Assembly (NCBI GenBank): GCA_023653785.1
Contig: JAMKCH010001651.1
Location: forward strand, 1 to 64,000
Length of the DNA: 64,000 nt
Source: Ophioderma brevispina
Lineage: Eukaryota > Echinodermata > Ophiuroidea > Amphilepidida > Ophiodermatidae
Direction: 5' to 3'
Part shown: piece by piece, positions 1 through 12,389 of the stretch
How positions within the stretch are numbered: position 1 is the first letter of the stretch
Layout of the letters: the number at the start of each line of letters is the position of its first letter
Translations under genes and position numbers: made by a program
The notes under the pieces: generated by a model
What the model saw: only the letters and a program-made list of their open reading frames with translations
What the model was told of the DNA's origin: nothing
The model's database searches: none

Positions 1-170
1 GGGATGTTCGACACAAATATGATTTTTAAAATGTCAAAGCATGTCCTATTTGAGTCGGATTTCGGCACGGGGACACAATTAATTTAATTGTAAACTTTCG
101 TTTCGATAGCTTTAAAATGTTCCCAGATTATTCTTCACGGCTGCCATTTGTTCTGCGCCGTAAAATTACG
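1..170. other. unassigned flank
   Basis: I see no gene or repeat. It may include the 3' untranslated tail of the LINE fragment that follows on the minus strand, but nothing here shows it. Confidence 0.3.
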
Positions 171-465
171 TCAGACGCACAATTGGTCGCGTATTCTGTC
201 CGTGACATAGTATCTTTTTGTGGAAAATGCCCTCGTTGTCTTTACCACATCGTTGCTTTCTGAGGGATGGCAAAAAGATTTATGTTTCTTTACGAAGGAT
301 AGGGTAGTTAGCTGTCCTCTCTTCCTCTGGTTCCTTTTACCATGGGTTGGAACACATCTCTTGCATGGATTATCTTCTGGCATCCTAAGGAATGTCCAAG
401 GAAGTGAAGTTGGTGCTGCCGTACCGTGTGCTGGGTGTGGGAATGGATTGTTTTTATTCATAGAT
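171..465 (-). pseudogene. LINE reverse transcriptase, C-terminal fragment
   Basis: A minus-strand frame of about 96 codons contains LRMPEDNPCKRC, then PTHGKRNQRKRGQLTTLSF, then a basic stretch. Many animal non-LTR retrotransposons end their ORF2 with a similar block (H-x-LRMPEDxPCKR, then a THGKR-rich segment and TTYxSY-like residues), beyond the reverse transcriptase palm and thumb. What is visible is the match of this block and its orientation. The palm is absent, so this is only the 3' end of a 5'-truncated copy. It is degenerate: the downstream half loses recognisable residues and no ORF2 sequence is evident upstream. The plus-strand frame over the same bases is a shadow. It appears to be a different LINE type from the one at 14.3-16.4 kb, whose C-terminal region differs. 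The family match is from memory. Confidence 0.5.
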
Positions 466-3110
466 CATATGCATTGGATTGCTTCCACACTTTCAAGGGC
501 TCTCTGACATGGTGATTCTGATGTTCCCCTCAAAATAATGTCTTTAAATTAGCCACAAGTTTCTTATACGATGAAGCCAAAATTTCAAAGATATGCTAAA
601 AGGTTCTGAGAAGTTGGTAAACAAACTCTTGCAATTTTAAACAAAAAATTTAAGTCGAAATCTGGATCTCAAAGTGGTTTCCTACTTGCATGGTAATATT
701 TTATACATACAAATACTATTCCGGCTCTCAGACATGTCTATACCCAAACTAAACTTGAAAACATTGTCTAAAGGTTCCAAGCGATAGTAACGGACAGCTG
801 TTTGAAAAGTCTCATTTATTATGGACAAACCGGAATAAAACAAAATTTATCCCCGGCGGACACAAGTTTGACAACGGATTGGATTATTTAATCCATGGCC
901 TTACATTCTGTGTGGAATGTCACAAAATTTCATTGCGGGCAAAATCTAGTTTTTCTTTAAAAATAGGTTTCCACGTATTTCATATGAAGAATGGGCATAT
1001 ATAGAAGGCGCGTATAACATATAGTCATGATATTGTAGGCCTCTATGGCAAGATTCCCGAATGGATTTGTCTGATTTTTGACAGAGATAAGTAGCCCTTA
1101 ATTTCCTACCTTAGAGTCGGGTGTCAAATTATGTCGCCACGGCTTAAAGGATGATCCACATTGCTCGGACACATATATTTAAGCTATATAACAATAGAAG
1201 CTATGACTTCGGGATGCCCAAAAATAATCTTTTCAAAAAAACACATAATCGCATTAATATAGCCGCTTATAAGCAAAAACTTAACCCGATATTCGTTGCG
1301 ATTTTATGCCCAAAAATATGCTTAAGCTTTCCTTCTCTGACCTTGGCAATTCGTTTGACGTAGGCGATGCACAAGTCGGTTGCGCAAAGCATCTTCCAAT
1401 GTAAAGGAAAACCCCAAATCCCACTCCTATTCTCCTGTTTTGAATTTCGCCAATATAGTGATAAAAGTTGGTTGACTAGGTTCCTTGATCTCTGTAGATG
1501 GGTAATATAATTCCAGCTTAATAAGTGTGCAAGAAATGTGAAAAAATCGCTTGAATTCTCATCGCTTCGATGAATCGTGAAGTAGCGAGACAGAGCTCAG
1601 AGGCCGCGTGTGTTACACGAAAGTGTGAGTTTTTGACCACACACTCCAGGCTCCTGGGCATGAAAAAAATAAATAGCTGCCCTTTAAAGGTAGTTGAGGA
1701 GAGACCTGCCCCGGGAGATGGGTGGTGGTCAAAAACTACCGGGTGCGATAAAGACACGCTATTCCATTGATTTACGTTACACCCTCTTTGCTAACCGATG
1801 GAATTGCATGAGGTATGGGCGCTATCAGGGGGAGTACCGGTGAATATCTTAATCTAATTTTCTCGAACCGGGGGCAACAGGTCACAATCAATTGTTATTG
1901 ACCTTTTTTAATAAATCCCTGTTGCTGTTGCTATTGGTTGCCGGGTAAAGTCTTGGCTCATCGAGAGTAACATGGCGGTAATTAATTAACAAGCGCCAAT
2001 TTGTTAACCATAACAAATTGTAGCAATACTGTAAAGCAAGGAATTCAGTATGTTTAAAATACCAACTGAACCGACTTCTCTGTGGGATGGAGAGCCATCA
2101 AATTCTACCAAAGCTCAACAGATAGTTATCTGATCGTATCTGTATTACTCATAATTCTGATTAGTTGAGCAAATTTTAGAGAAAAAACAATGGTGTCTTC
2201 GAAAGCGCAGAAGAGAGCGATACAAGTGAATGGGATTGGTTTACTTACATTGACGATTACACACTTGGTGACGCCACCACCAACCTAACAGCCCCACGTC
2301 AAAACAATATTGACCTTTTGATGAAAGTGGTGTTGTTGCTTGAAAAGACGATTGTTCATTTGGATCTTGTAACCAATCGTGAGTAGCAGAAATATGACTC
2401 ACCGTTACAATAAAATCACGATAAAAATGCTTTCAATTGTATATATCTTATATATGCCGGTCCGAGCATGAGGATCACCTCTAAATTCTAAAAATAAGAG
2501 ACAATTTGTTGGGGGTGCAAACAGCTGTTGAACGGGAGAGAGCATCAAATCCATGTGTGCTGTGTATATATTTATATATTAAACTCACTGTTCAAAGGGC
2601 AGTATGTAAGTTTATGTAGATAGCGGGTTTTTGTACTCACAAATATTCCAGATTTATTGGTATCGCGCATTTTCTACATGCATAAAATTGCATTGTATTA
2701 ATGGTGCCACTATCAACGCTATAGGAAATGTGAAAACACCTTATGCTATTGTGGTGATACCTAAAGAGGGAAACATTGAACTAAGTTAAGTATGTACCTT
2801 AGGGGCATGTCACTACTGCGTAAGGTATTGTTTCCATGCAGAGGTAGTTCCCCAATTTCCCCAAGGATTTAATTTTCATTGCCTGAGGTTTTTCATATTC
2901 AACAGTTTAGTGTGATGTTGCTTTATATTAGGTCAGTCTATTTTCATTCATCTTTGAAGTCGTGTCCTCTTCTTTATAGCCAAAATCTGCGGCAACAAAA
3001 CTCTGTGAACATAACCAGACCGTAATATATATTGTATAGTGTAAGTGTGAGTGAAGTAATGCTAACATAGGATTACCATAGCCTTGCTCTATGGTTACTT
3101 AGAGGTCGTC
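466..3110. other. no gene seen; one spaced inverted repeat
   Basis: Frames are short and unconvincing. The one structure I can define is a perfect 13-bp inverted repeat, AGTTTTTGACCAC at 1628-1640 with its complement at 1725-1737, enclosing 84 bases. It could be a small decayed snapback element. A second copy would be needed to tell. Confidence 0.3.
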
Positions 3111-3800
3111 CACAAAAAAAATTGCTATCTTTGGTAGATAGCAAATGCACAAAAATTGCTGTTTTCATAGAGAGCAAAGTGTTCACTAGAGGCCATATGC
3201 TATTCTTCAGTAGATAGTAAATGTCAGGGATGTATATTTGCAATAGCTAGCAAATGCACTTCAAGGATTTACACCTTAGTAGATAGTAAATGTACGTCCC
3301 TAGATCATTTTCTTTCTTTAGTAGGTGGAAAATGGCTTACTAGACCATTTAAATGTGTTTCACTAAAGACAGTGCTATCTTCAGTAAATGGGGACATTTA
3401 CTATCTTAATAGAGAATTAAGGGGCTCTACATGGAATCTCACCTGCAAATGTTCCTTGGAGCATTTTGGCTACCTTCAGTAGAAAGCAAATGTTCAGCTC
3501 AATGTCGGAACATGCTTGATTTATTTTCAAGTATGATGTAGACCAAGGTGTTTCCGACTCTAGACACAAACATTTCCAGTACATAAAAAAATATGATTAC
3601 TAAAGCATTTACTATTGGGAAGAGAGCAAATTGTGTCTCTAGGAACATTTATTAGATTCATGTACTTTTCTAGAGCATTACTATCTTAAGTTAATAGCAA
3701 ATGTGCTTCACAAGAGCATGTCTTTCTATTAGATTAGTAAATGTTCTAATGAAGTACATTTTGCTATCTTTAGTAGATAGCAAATGTGGAGCAGTAGCAC
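3111..3800. repeat. degenerate array of hairpin-forming units
   Basis: About fifteen diverged copies of a unit built around TTGCTATCT, a short TAGT-type spacer, and AGATAGCAA follow one another every 35-50 bases. The two halves are reverse complements, so each intact unit can fold on itself. The clearest units are near 3120-3147 and 3757-3785. Between hairpins the sequence is AT-rich with recurring CACTAGA-like and CATTTAC-like words. A second patch lies at 9696-9950. The units vary too much for a CRISPR array, and there are no unique equal-length spacers. Confidence 0.75.
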
Positions 3801-5149
3801 CCATATAAAAATACTCAATTGAGCTACCACATCTTCCTCATTCCTATACGCATTTACTAATTTGGGTCACAGAGCTGTATCATGGACAGAGGATAGATTG
3901 CATGTAAAGTGACAAAAATAATAAGAGCTGAAATTGCAGATGATTAATCATCTAGGGGAACGATTACTTGGAAATTGTGGTTACTTTTGAAAAACAAGCG
4001 TGCATTGCATTATTAAATTATGCAAGTCGTTGTTTGCAGCACTTGAAGACAATTAATTAAGAGATTACAATATGCCTGGAATTTCATGTGGACAGAAGAG
4101 AGTATATGATATAAGATGGGAACTGAATTTTGCTAAAAGATTAATCCTACCAAAATTAAATTAGGTATGATGAAAAGTATAGGTACTTACCTTTTATGTT
4201 TTTTTTTCTGTTTTGCCCATTTTGTTGTTGCCTGTTTTGCCAAAATTGGAAAAAACAATGTGATGGTTTGCATTGACTGGTAAAATTTGTTGGCCACTCT
4301 CACCATCATATAAGTTTAAAATTCACTGCAACAAAGTAAAGAAAGTCATAATAAAAATGTACATTGTCCCTTTGTCTTCAACAGTGGGTTGCCAGTTCTT
4401 CCATAGTGGAAAAAACAAGTTTTTTTCCCCCGTTTTTTTTTTCTTGGAAGAAGAAACAGGTTTCTTCCACTAAAGTAGAAGAAGAAAATGAAAACGTCAT
4501 TAAAAGTTTCTATTTTATTGCCAATGACTTATTATTCTGTTTTCTCTCGTATAGGCGAAATATAGTGAAAGTATTAGAAAATACCATTCAGTGATCCGCC
4601 TACTACCCAATGCAGTTGCATAATTGCATGTGGTTTTTAAAATGAAGAATACAAACAATACGGGAAAGCACGAAACTGTACGTTAAGGGACAGTCACTAG
4701 AGATGCCAAGAGTATCAGGATCGTTCCATGAGATCATTGTTAAAGCTTTGAACATCTTCATTTCTTTTAAGCAAATTGATCGTCTTCCTGAAAAATAACC
4801 CAGGTTCTTCCCATTAAGCATTACTAAGTTGGATTCTGTATTTACACAACATACATGTAAAACAAAGACAATAATATGGGTGTTATTACTTTATGATTTG
4901 TTTTTTAAAATTAAAACAAATTGGACCATGCATTACAGATTTTAATTTTTCATACTTGTGAAACAAAATGTGACCAAACTTTTACTTGCAAGGGATACTA
5001 ACATGCTGTAAACTTGTTTTCAAATTTCATTTTGGAAAAAAAAAAACAACAGATTGTTTGTCGTAAGGTAGATTCAAGTAGTGTTGATTTGAGTTTGAAG
5101 GTCATCAAAGCAATATGAATCGGTTGTTGGTAATTTTAGGTTGTGTCAT
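3801..5149. other. no gene seen
   Basis: AT-rich DNA without a convincing frame. At about 4396-4490 there is a run of CTTCCA and GGAAGAA words that can pair with each other, like the better example at 5160-5300. Confidence 0.3.
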
Positions 5150-5159
5150 AAACATTTCT

Positions 5160-5300
5160 TTATTTTTCCAGTTTTTCCAATTTCTTCCAGTTCTTCCGGA
5201 TAGAAGAAGAAACTGGAAGAAGAGAGAACACCTTTTCAAGTGTCTTCCATTCTTCCAGGAAGAAAGAAATAGGTTTTTCTGGAAGTTTTCTGAAACCCTG
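5160..5300. repeat. CTTCC/GGAAG snapback repeat
   Basis: Polypyrimidine TTTCTTCCAGTTCTTCC is followed after a few bases by its near complement GAAGAAGAAACTGGAAGAA, then by another pair of CTTCCA and GGAAGAAA words. The segment can fold into one or two imperfect hairpins. The same vocabulary recurs near 4396-4490, so this is probably a dispersed low-complexity repeat. The frame crossing it is a by-product. Confidence 0.5.
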
Positions 5301-5579
5301 CTTTAAAATAATAACCTCTTCAAAATGTTCAAAAATCTGTCAATTGAAAGCTTGTTTTGCATCCTTTTACATAATGAATATCACTTTTGTGCCAGAAAAG
5401 TAGAAAAAGATGTTACAATTGAAAATTAGGGTAAACAGGTGAATGTGATGAAAATAGGGATGCTGTTTTTGAGCTTGATCATTTTAGTAAGGGCTAATGA
5501 ATTGTAAATTTTACAAATTTTGCAATCTTGAGGGCATATTGTATTTTTAAAATGTGCCGGTGTCACTTTAACAATTTAC

Positions 5580-5915
5580 ATACTTGCTGAACTATCAGTA
5601 TATGTTGCAAAATTGCAGTGGTTTCGCTTTGTGTATTTTCCTTTATTTTACTTTGCACTGGCATATTGTTGCCAAATTTTGTTTCTGTCCGTCCGTACTT
5701 GCTCATGGTCTCGGTCGCACAGGTTTTGTATTCTTATTATTTTGTTGTTTTGTTGATGTGATGTTTCTTGATTTATTGGTATTTATTCGATGTAACTTAA
5801 ATCTGGGTGACAAAAATATTTTTGATATTTTTTAATTTTTTTAATTTTTTTATTTTTTTTCTTGTATTTATTAATACTGATTTGATGGAAAAATAAAAAC
5901 TGAAACTGAAATTAA
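5580..5915 (+). mobile_element. possible LINE 3' end
   Basis: T-rich sequence ends at 5885-5912 in an A-rich tail with AATAAA followed by two ACTGAA-type repeats. Several CR1/L2-like LINEs end in short tandem repeats of this kind just after AATAAA. There is no coding sequence to confirm it, so this is weak. Confidence 0.25.
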
Positions 5916-7510
5916 GGAGGGAAACTACAATCTTAGCCAAAATGTGTTGGAACACGCCTGTTCTTTTTGCCCCGATTATTTGCTGTATTTCTCCTTAAAG
6001 AGATATTAGGAACATGGTCAAAACTTGGGTTGGGAAGGCTTGGAGCATTCTCTATCCATGCACCCCTCCTATCCCCACCAATCAATGTTGGGTTCTTGTA
6101 GGGTGGCAAGAACAAAAAATTCAGATTCACATTGCCAGGGGGGAGGGGTTCATTTGAAGTAGAGGCCTATAAAAGTGTTCCCCACTTTTGGCAGAGATTG
6201 TAGTAGAGATGAAATAAGCACAACAGACACAAATGGCAAGTAAATATCAATACCAATGCTTTAATCCTGCGGATTTTTATCCGATCTTCAGTGCTACTTT
6301 TTCAGGGGGAACCCTGAATTCAGGGTTTTTATTTGTCCAATTACAGTTTTCAATAGCTTTTGTGGTTTGTTCAATTTGCAGATCCAAAAAACTACACATA
6401 AACCATTGACTCAAAGTATTTTACAGGCTTTCAAAATATGCCCAATTCATGAGGTGTTTTTTTTTTTTGTAGAAGGTTGAAAATACTTTTTAAAAGTTTC
6501 CACAAAAAAAAAAAATATGAGTTCAAAGACTCATCACAAAAGAAAGACTTCCCACCTAAAAGGATTCCTCTACCAGGCCTTGCACTTACTCTTTCCACAC
6601 CATTGGTCTACAAGGCTAGCTTTTGTCTGATGTCCGTGTTTTAACCAGTGACTTTACATTTGCCACCAGCATTAAGTACTACTTGTCCACACATTAATAA
6701 ACTAGAATCAGCATCGATCGGCTTGTGCTATTAAAGCTCTGTTCTGTGCTGCTCTCATGTCGTATTATCAAATTAGAAGACATGTAACACTAAATCAAGA
6801 AATTGTCATTTCAATATTGAATATTGCTAATATTCACAATATCACAGTAAGTGTATCTTTGGGAGCCCTTCCTTTTAAAGCTTATTGAATTTTCAACTCA
6901 GCCAATCTCAGTTTGCAGCAGTTTGTTGACCCTTGATCTCAATCAGCCATGAAATCGATCAATTTACTCTCAATTTGGAACACGTACGTGAATTTTTCCA
7001 CTCCGCTTGTAGAATGGCGAAGAGAGAGAGATAATCAATCTCGAATAAACAAGTTAAAGTCATTGGGAAAAAATTATTATTAAATTATAATGAACGCTCA
7101 TTGATAACTGTGAAACCCTGTGAGACCTGAACTCTTTGATCAACAGATGTGTGGTGACAATCGTGAATGCGTGTTTAACCAATTCAAAAATTGGCGGCTA
7201 GTTTTTCTGGAAATTAGAGTGCATCAGAAGAAATTAGTCCCCAGTTTGCAAAAGGTAATTGATGTTAACGATATGATCAAATGCACTGGAAAAATGTATA
7301 CTATTTCCTGTTGGTTTTGCCTCATATGTTCAGATTGTCTTTTACTAAAGAAAGTACAGGCTGTATGCCCAACTAAATATTTGATAAAATAAAAAAAAAT
7401 GCTATTATAAAAAAATGAAAAATGGTACGAATTGGTTCCTTTATCATATTGGGCCTGTCTGTAATTGCCGGTAATTACAAAAATAGTTGAACATTTACAG
7501 ACTGCAAAAC
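5916..7510. other. no gene seen; an 18-bp palindrome
   Basis: No supported frame. AACCCTGAATTCAGGGTT at 6310-6327 is a perfect 18-bp palindrome. Shortly before it is a CGGAT/ATCCG hairpin near 6268-6283. The two may belong to one small inverted-repeat element. Confidence 0.3.
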
Positions 7511-7751
7511 CAGTGGCGTAGCCAGGGGGGGGCAGTGGTGGCGCCAGGGGGCATGGGCATTTGCCCCCCCCCCCAAGTTTTTCTTGCCACCCTGGTCGAA
7601 AGAAAAATGAAGGAGTGGGGCAAATTCAGTGATTTGGGGCCAAAAAATCAGTTTTGGGCAAAATGGTGAAAACTTCCAAATTTAATTATTTTGCCCCCCC
7701 CCCCGAAGTTCAACTTTTGCCCCCCAGAAAAGAGGTCTGGCGCCGCCACTG
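7511..7751. mobile_element. hAT-like MITE with an extra element end
   Basis: The left end CAGTGGCGTAGCCAGG (7511) and the right end, read on the other strand as CAGTGGCGGCGCCAG, are terminal inverted repeats. A second left end, CAGTGGTGGCGCCAGG, starts at 7533 after eight G residues. The right end is followed by a similar G run, so the inner element (7533-7751) may have inserted into the G run of an older one. The 241 bases are too short to encode a transposase; frames here are repeat translations. hAT elements commonly begin CAG and make 8-bp duplications, but the G runs prevent a clean duplication call. Related ends occur at 34061 and 43433. Confidence 0.65.
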
Positions 7752-8280
7752 GGGGGGGCAGAGATGTTTGCGGTACATAAGGGTCTGTAGCTACATTTGT
7801 CTTAAGAAGGTGTAAGTTTTGTGTTTTGAGTGCGTGGTGCATGACAGAAGCTTCATGAAAAATGGTTATAAACTGTCCTTTTTCTTATTAATTGGTCAAT
7901 ATACTAACCTTTTGTATATTTGCGGTTGGCGATAATTTGTTTTCCCCCGCCTTTAGAATTTGGAGGCGGACGGTTACAAAAATGGTAAAAAAAAGTTTGT
8001 TGGTACAAGACACGGGTCGGTACATTCACAAATCTGTGCCCCCTCGTAAACAAAAATCTGGTACATATGCTGCCAAAATAGCGAGAAATCTAGGTTGATT
8101 GGCATATTTTGAAATGACATTTTGTTGTCATAATATCTGCCAAAATTAAAAGATATATAAAAAAATTATAGTTAAATACCAGGGACAATTTAAACCAAAT
8201 TGGTACTAGATTCTGAACAGGCTGTATGTATTCCATAGCATAAACACATCAAACAATTTTAATTACATCACCAAATAGGA
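7752..8280. other. no gene seen
   Basis: A short hairpin (CCGCC / GGCGG) near 7948-7970 is the only structure noted. Frames are short and without recognisable residues. Confidence 0.3.
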
Positions 8281-8935
8281 TTCAGTAATAGGATTAGGAT
8301 CAGTACAGGATTAGGATTAGTACAGGATTAGGATCTAGTACAGGATTAGGATCGAGTATGGATTATGATTCTGTACAGGATTAGGATTAGATAGGATAGA
8401 TCTAGTAAGGAAAAAAAAAATTTTTATTAGATCTAGTACAGGATTAGGATCTAGTATAGGATTAGGATCTAGTACCGGATTAGGATCTAGTAAAGATTAG
8501 GATTAGGACAGGATTAGGATCTAGTACAGGATTAGATCTAGTGACAGGTTAGGATCTAGTACAGGATTAGGATCTAGTACAGGTAGGATCAGTACAGGAT
8601 TAGGATCGTAGTACAGGAGTCGGATCTAGTACAGGATTCGGATCTAGTAAAGGATGGATTAGGAGCTGTACGGATTAGGATGACTAGTACAGGATTAGGA
8701 TATCTAGTACAGGATTATTAGGATCTAGTATCGGATTAGGATCTAGTACAGGATTAGGATCTAGTATAGGATTAGATTCTAGTATAGGATTAGGATCTAC
8801 TATAGGATTTAGGATCAGTATAGATTAGGATCTATAAGGATTAGGATTAGTATAGGATTAACCCTGTATGGATTAGGATCATAATATGATTAGGATCTAG
8901 TATAGGATTAGGATCTAGTATAGGATTACAATACC
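8281..8935. repeat. 18-bp minisatellite
   Basis: Tandem copies of AGGATTAGGATCTAGTAC or close variants (GTATAGG for GTACAGG is common) run for about 650 bases, roughly 35 copies. Many copies have one-base gains or losses. The left part favours TAC and the right part favours TAT, so the array has at least two unit types in blocks. It resembles no telomere repeat beyond the word TTAGGAT. Confidence 0.9.
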
Positions 8936-9695
8936 AGTACCATTCCCACATGTATTCTTTGTTTTTATATATTTTATATTTTTTGTATTGTGTAAAAATT
9001 TAGTGCCATTAATTTCTTGATATCAGACAGGTCTATGTAAAGCTCATGCAAAGCCTATATTATATGTGCAGCATAGGCAAATGAAACTTAAATTGACTAT
9101 GCACTTGATAACATATCAGTGGAGCCCAAGGTAGTAAAAAACTTGTTAGTTTAATTACCAGCATATCACTACTGTTACGACTCTATTTTTGAGTATTTAA
9201 GTGAAAAGTTCCGGTGTCAAAGTTTCATTGTGTAAAAAAATATAGGAGGAGAATTAGGACTAACAAAGGTAGGTTAAAGAAAAAGTGTTATACCCTTCCC
9301 CCCCACACCTACTCTTATCATGTGCTTTTATTTGTTACGGAATAAAACACACGATAAAAAAGAAGTACATGTGAGGGTTGAAAGGTGTGCCAGAAAAGTT
9401 ATATTGGAAACAACCGGAAGCCATTTGTGATGCGATCTGGTGTAAAAACCGCCACATGGTGGGAAAATTATATTTGAGTTGTACTATCACTGCAAGTTTG
9501 AAATATAAGTTCATATTATTCTTTTTCTTTGATACACACATCAAAAGTTACGCCTTATACAATCTGACAAAAAATAAAGTACAATATAACAGATTTTAAG
9601 CTATTTTCTTTATTTTTTTCAAAAATGTCCACGTGCGACATGCGGCGGGTTTTTCCCAGATCACGTCACAATTTTGATAGTAAACCGTTTGAATA
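8936..9695. other. no gene seen
   Basis: AT-rich sequence. Overlapping frames on both strands at about 9335-9599 are short and resemble nothing I recognise. Confidence 0.3.
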
Positions 9696-9950
9696 GTGCA
9701 TTGTTATCTTTAGTAGATAGATAGAAATGTGCTAGGTTTGATATGTACTTCCAAAATCATTTGCTCTCTTCAGTATAAACAAATGGGCTTCACTAGGGCC
9801 ATCTGCTATATTCAGTAATCTTAGCACTTTTTATCTTCAGTAGATAGCAAATGGTACTATGTGCGAACCCTAGAGATTTACTACCTTTAGTAGATAGTCA
9901 CTTCCCTAATATTGGGATATCTTTGGTAAATAACAATGTGCTCTACATGT
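9696..9950. repeat. second patch of the hairpin-unit repeat
   Basis: Contains the same words as the array at 3111-3800: TATCTTTAGTAGATAG near 9708, TCTTCAGTAGATAGCAAATG near 9835 and CCTTTAGTAGATAGTC near 9883, in the same orientation. Five to six degenerate units are visible. Two patches 6 kb apart mean the unit is dispersed and not a single local expansion. Confidence 0.65.
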
Positions 9951-10444
9951 GGGATTTTTAAACACCCTCTGCTGTGAGCCCTATAACCTATCAATCAATT
10001 GGCCTTGATTGCAATCAGCTTGAGATTGAGGACAAACACTTCCATAAATCAATTAACTTGATGACTATATCACACACATCTGCTTGAATTGCTCAAATTT
10101 GCTATCATTTCCTCCAACGACTGCGATGCGCGATATCTGTCTTGAACTGCTGAACAAATTATCTTCAAGCAAAATCACCTGTGATACCCAAAGAGTTAGC
10201 AACAGAAGACTCCTTAGAATTAAAAATTATTGAGGACCTGAACTTGTTGAAAAAGTAAAGCATGTGTAGTGTTATTCCAACTTGACTAGGGCAACTTTCT
10301 GGAAACGCCAATATAAAAACCGTGGTTAAATGTATCAAAGCAGTCAGAAATTAGTCTATTTTGATGTTGCAAAAATCTGACACACTTTTAACATTTGAAG
10401 AGGTGAAACCTTGACGGCATAGGATTTACCACTCTGGAAAAAAC
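9951..10444. other. no gene seen
   Basis: No frame or repeat that I can support. Confidence 0.25.
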
Positions 10445-10610
10445 GTAGTAGTAGTAACCAAAGTTCTAAATCTGTTTTGTCCCCCTTAACAGGGTGGTCG
10501 GATTCACTTCACATTCACCACAAGCAATACTGCTGTGTGGAGGATTTATTAGAGCAAAGTAATTGACCGGAATGCCCTTCTGACGCCAATGTGCTGGTGG
10601 CCACCATTAG
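10445..10610 (+). mobile_element. SINE body, partial copy
   Basis: This stretch matches, in the opposite orientation, sequence at about 32570-32700: a TTTTGTC-CCC segment, then GGATTCACTTCACATTCAC, AGCAATACTG and GAGCAAA in the same order. At 32.7 kb the matching body is joined to a tRNA-like head, so this copy is probably the body or tail of the same SINE without its head. Sequence beyond 10610 no longer aligns by eye. Confidence 0.5.
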
Positions 10611-12389
10611 CTCTCCAGAGCTGACGCCCTGTAGGTAGATCTTCTCTTTAGTTCTGCAAGGAACAGCTACCCTCATCATTGGATTCCATTAGAAATCCAA
10701 GGGGGTGACGGTGTGGCTCCAACACCCAAGCCCTGGAACAGGTAGTACTGGTACTAGGATACCAGTACAGGGGGCCTCAAGAAAACCTGACTGACTAAGA
10801 AAAATTATTAGTATTTTTCCCAGACCGGGAAAATCTAGGGAACATTGGAAATGACAGGAAGTGGGTTCAATTGATACAAGCCTTACAAGCATGACAACTT
10901 AACAGCAATAGGAACTGTGATCAAATTGGCATATATGGGACAACGAGAGGAACACGTACAGAAAAACTGATTAGGGTATCTAAGGCAGAAGACAGACAGA
11001 CAAACAAATGGGACATTGGAAATTTCGGAATACCAACATGAAATTTAAAAAAACTAGGTTAGAGGAATGGAAATGAAAAGGGTTTGAAAGGAAGTGAATG
11101 ATATTTGTAGGAGGAGAAGAGAAGCGTTTTTGTGCAGTGACGTGAGAACAAATGTATGGTAAAGTTGAGCCCATGGCTTGGGCCACAGAACGAGCAGTCA
11201 GTGATGGCCTCCGTAGTTCCTTTGTTGAGATGAGTGGTGTCACTAAGTCTAAACACTAACACGACCAAACTCACTAAACTCATTAAGCTTAGGCTAGAAA
11301 ATGCACTAAGTACAAAAAAGCTGCGATGATGTCTGGTACTGTTATATAGCCTCCATTTTTCTGATTAAATTTTAAAAATATTATTTTCTCAATTTTATTT
11401 GAGAAAAGATTCTCACGGGAAAAGCACTTTGTTTACGATTAAAAGGAGAAAGGGGAATACCCTAGTTGTTTTTGCTAGTGCACCTGTTTAGATTTCACAA
11501 TAGGGGAAGGAAGGCAAAACTTAGTAACTGGAATTCAGCGTGTTTATGCTTTAAAAGATCAAAACATTTGCAAGATCTGGGAATTCCCCCACAAAATTAT
11601 ATATATGAGTGAGGTAATTTTAGTTGTGAATTGATTGATGGGTGCAAGGTCATGTTTATGCATAAGAATGATGTAATGAATAGTAGAAAGGGGCATCTAT
11701 TTGTGAATAGTTAAATACTATCACTGGAAGGACTCTCTTCCAGCATCCACTAGGATAAAAGTAGCTGAAGATAGTAGCTTTTACTCGCCTTGAGGACAGA
11801 CCTGACAGTGCCGGATTTATGGATATTTAATTCCATGTGAGCAGAGTGCGGTAATTATATACTGTCATCTTTAAAGCCGAAAGTGCTGGGAAAAAATAGG
11901 ATTCAAAGTTGGACGATAGAGTCGTGGTGATTATCTTGGACTGATACTGTGGAATATTAATGCCGTCGAGGGACTTAATTTAACCTTGTCGTCTTGAACT
12001 GGACAAGATTACCTTCAGGATGACTGAGAAGATTCCTTGGGAATATAAAACCTGAGGAGTTTTGTATGAACTTGTGCCGCGTCATTTTGGAGTCTTCGAT
12101 GTGAGGACATTATCATCGTTGAACTGCAACGCTTCAACACAGGACACTAGTAAAACCAAAAGTACTCTTAACTAATTGTGTATATGTATTTGTTTGGAAA
12201 TACCAAATTCTTGAACCAATCAAAGTAACGATCATTACAATGTTTATTTATATAATTTAGATATTTGTGCACAGGCTCCTTTATTTGTGTTTGAAGGTAT
12301 TTCTGACCTAGACGTCTACGAGACGTATAACAGTACCAACAAACTCATATGGGCACGAAACGGCTGGCCGGTGGCCGGAACCAGCAACT
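10611..12389. other. no gene seen
   Basis: Two overlapping minus-strand frames at 10980-11283 (87 and 74 codons) have no recognisable residues. I see no clear repeats. Confidence 0.25.

Noticed and set aside
3111..3800. CRISPR array
   Set aside because: Repeats are diverged, spacing is irregular, the intervals are related to each other and not unique, and the setting is animal-like.
8281..8935. Interstitial telomere repeat
   Set aside because: TTAGGATC occurs, but the 18-base unit is not a TTAGGG-type repeat.
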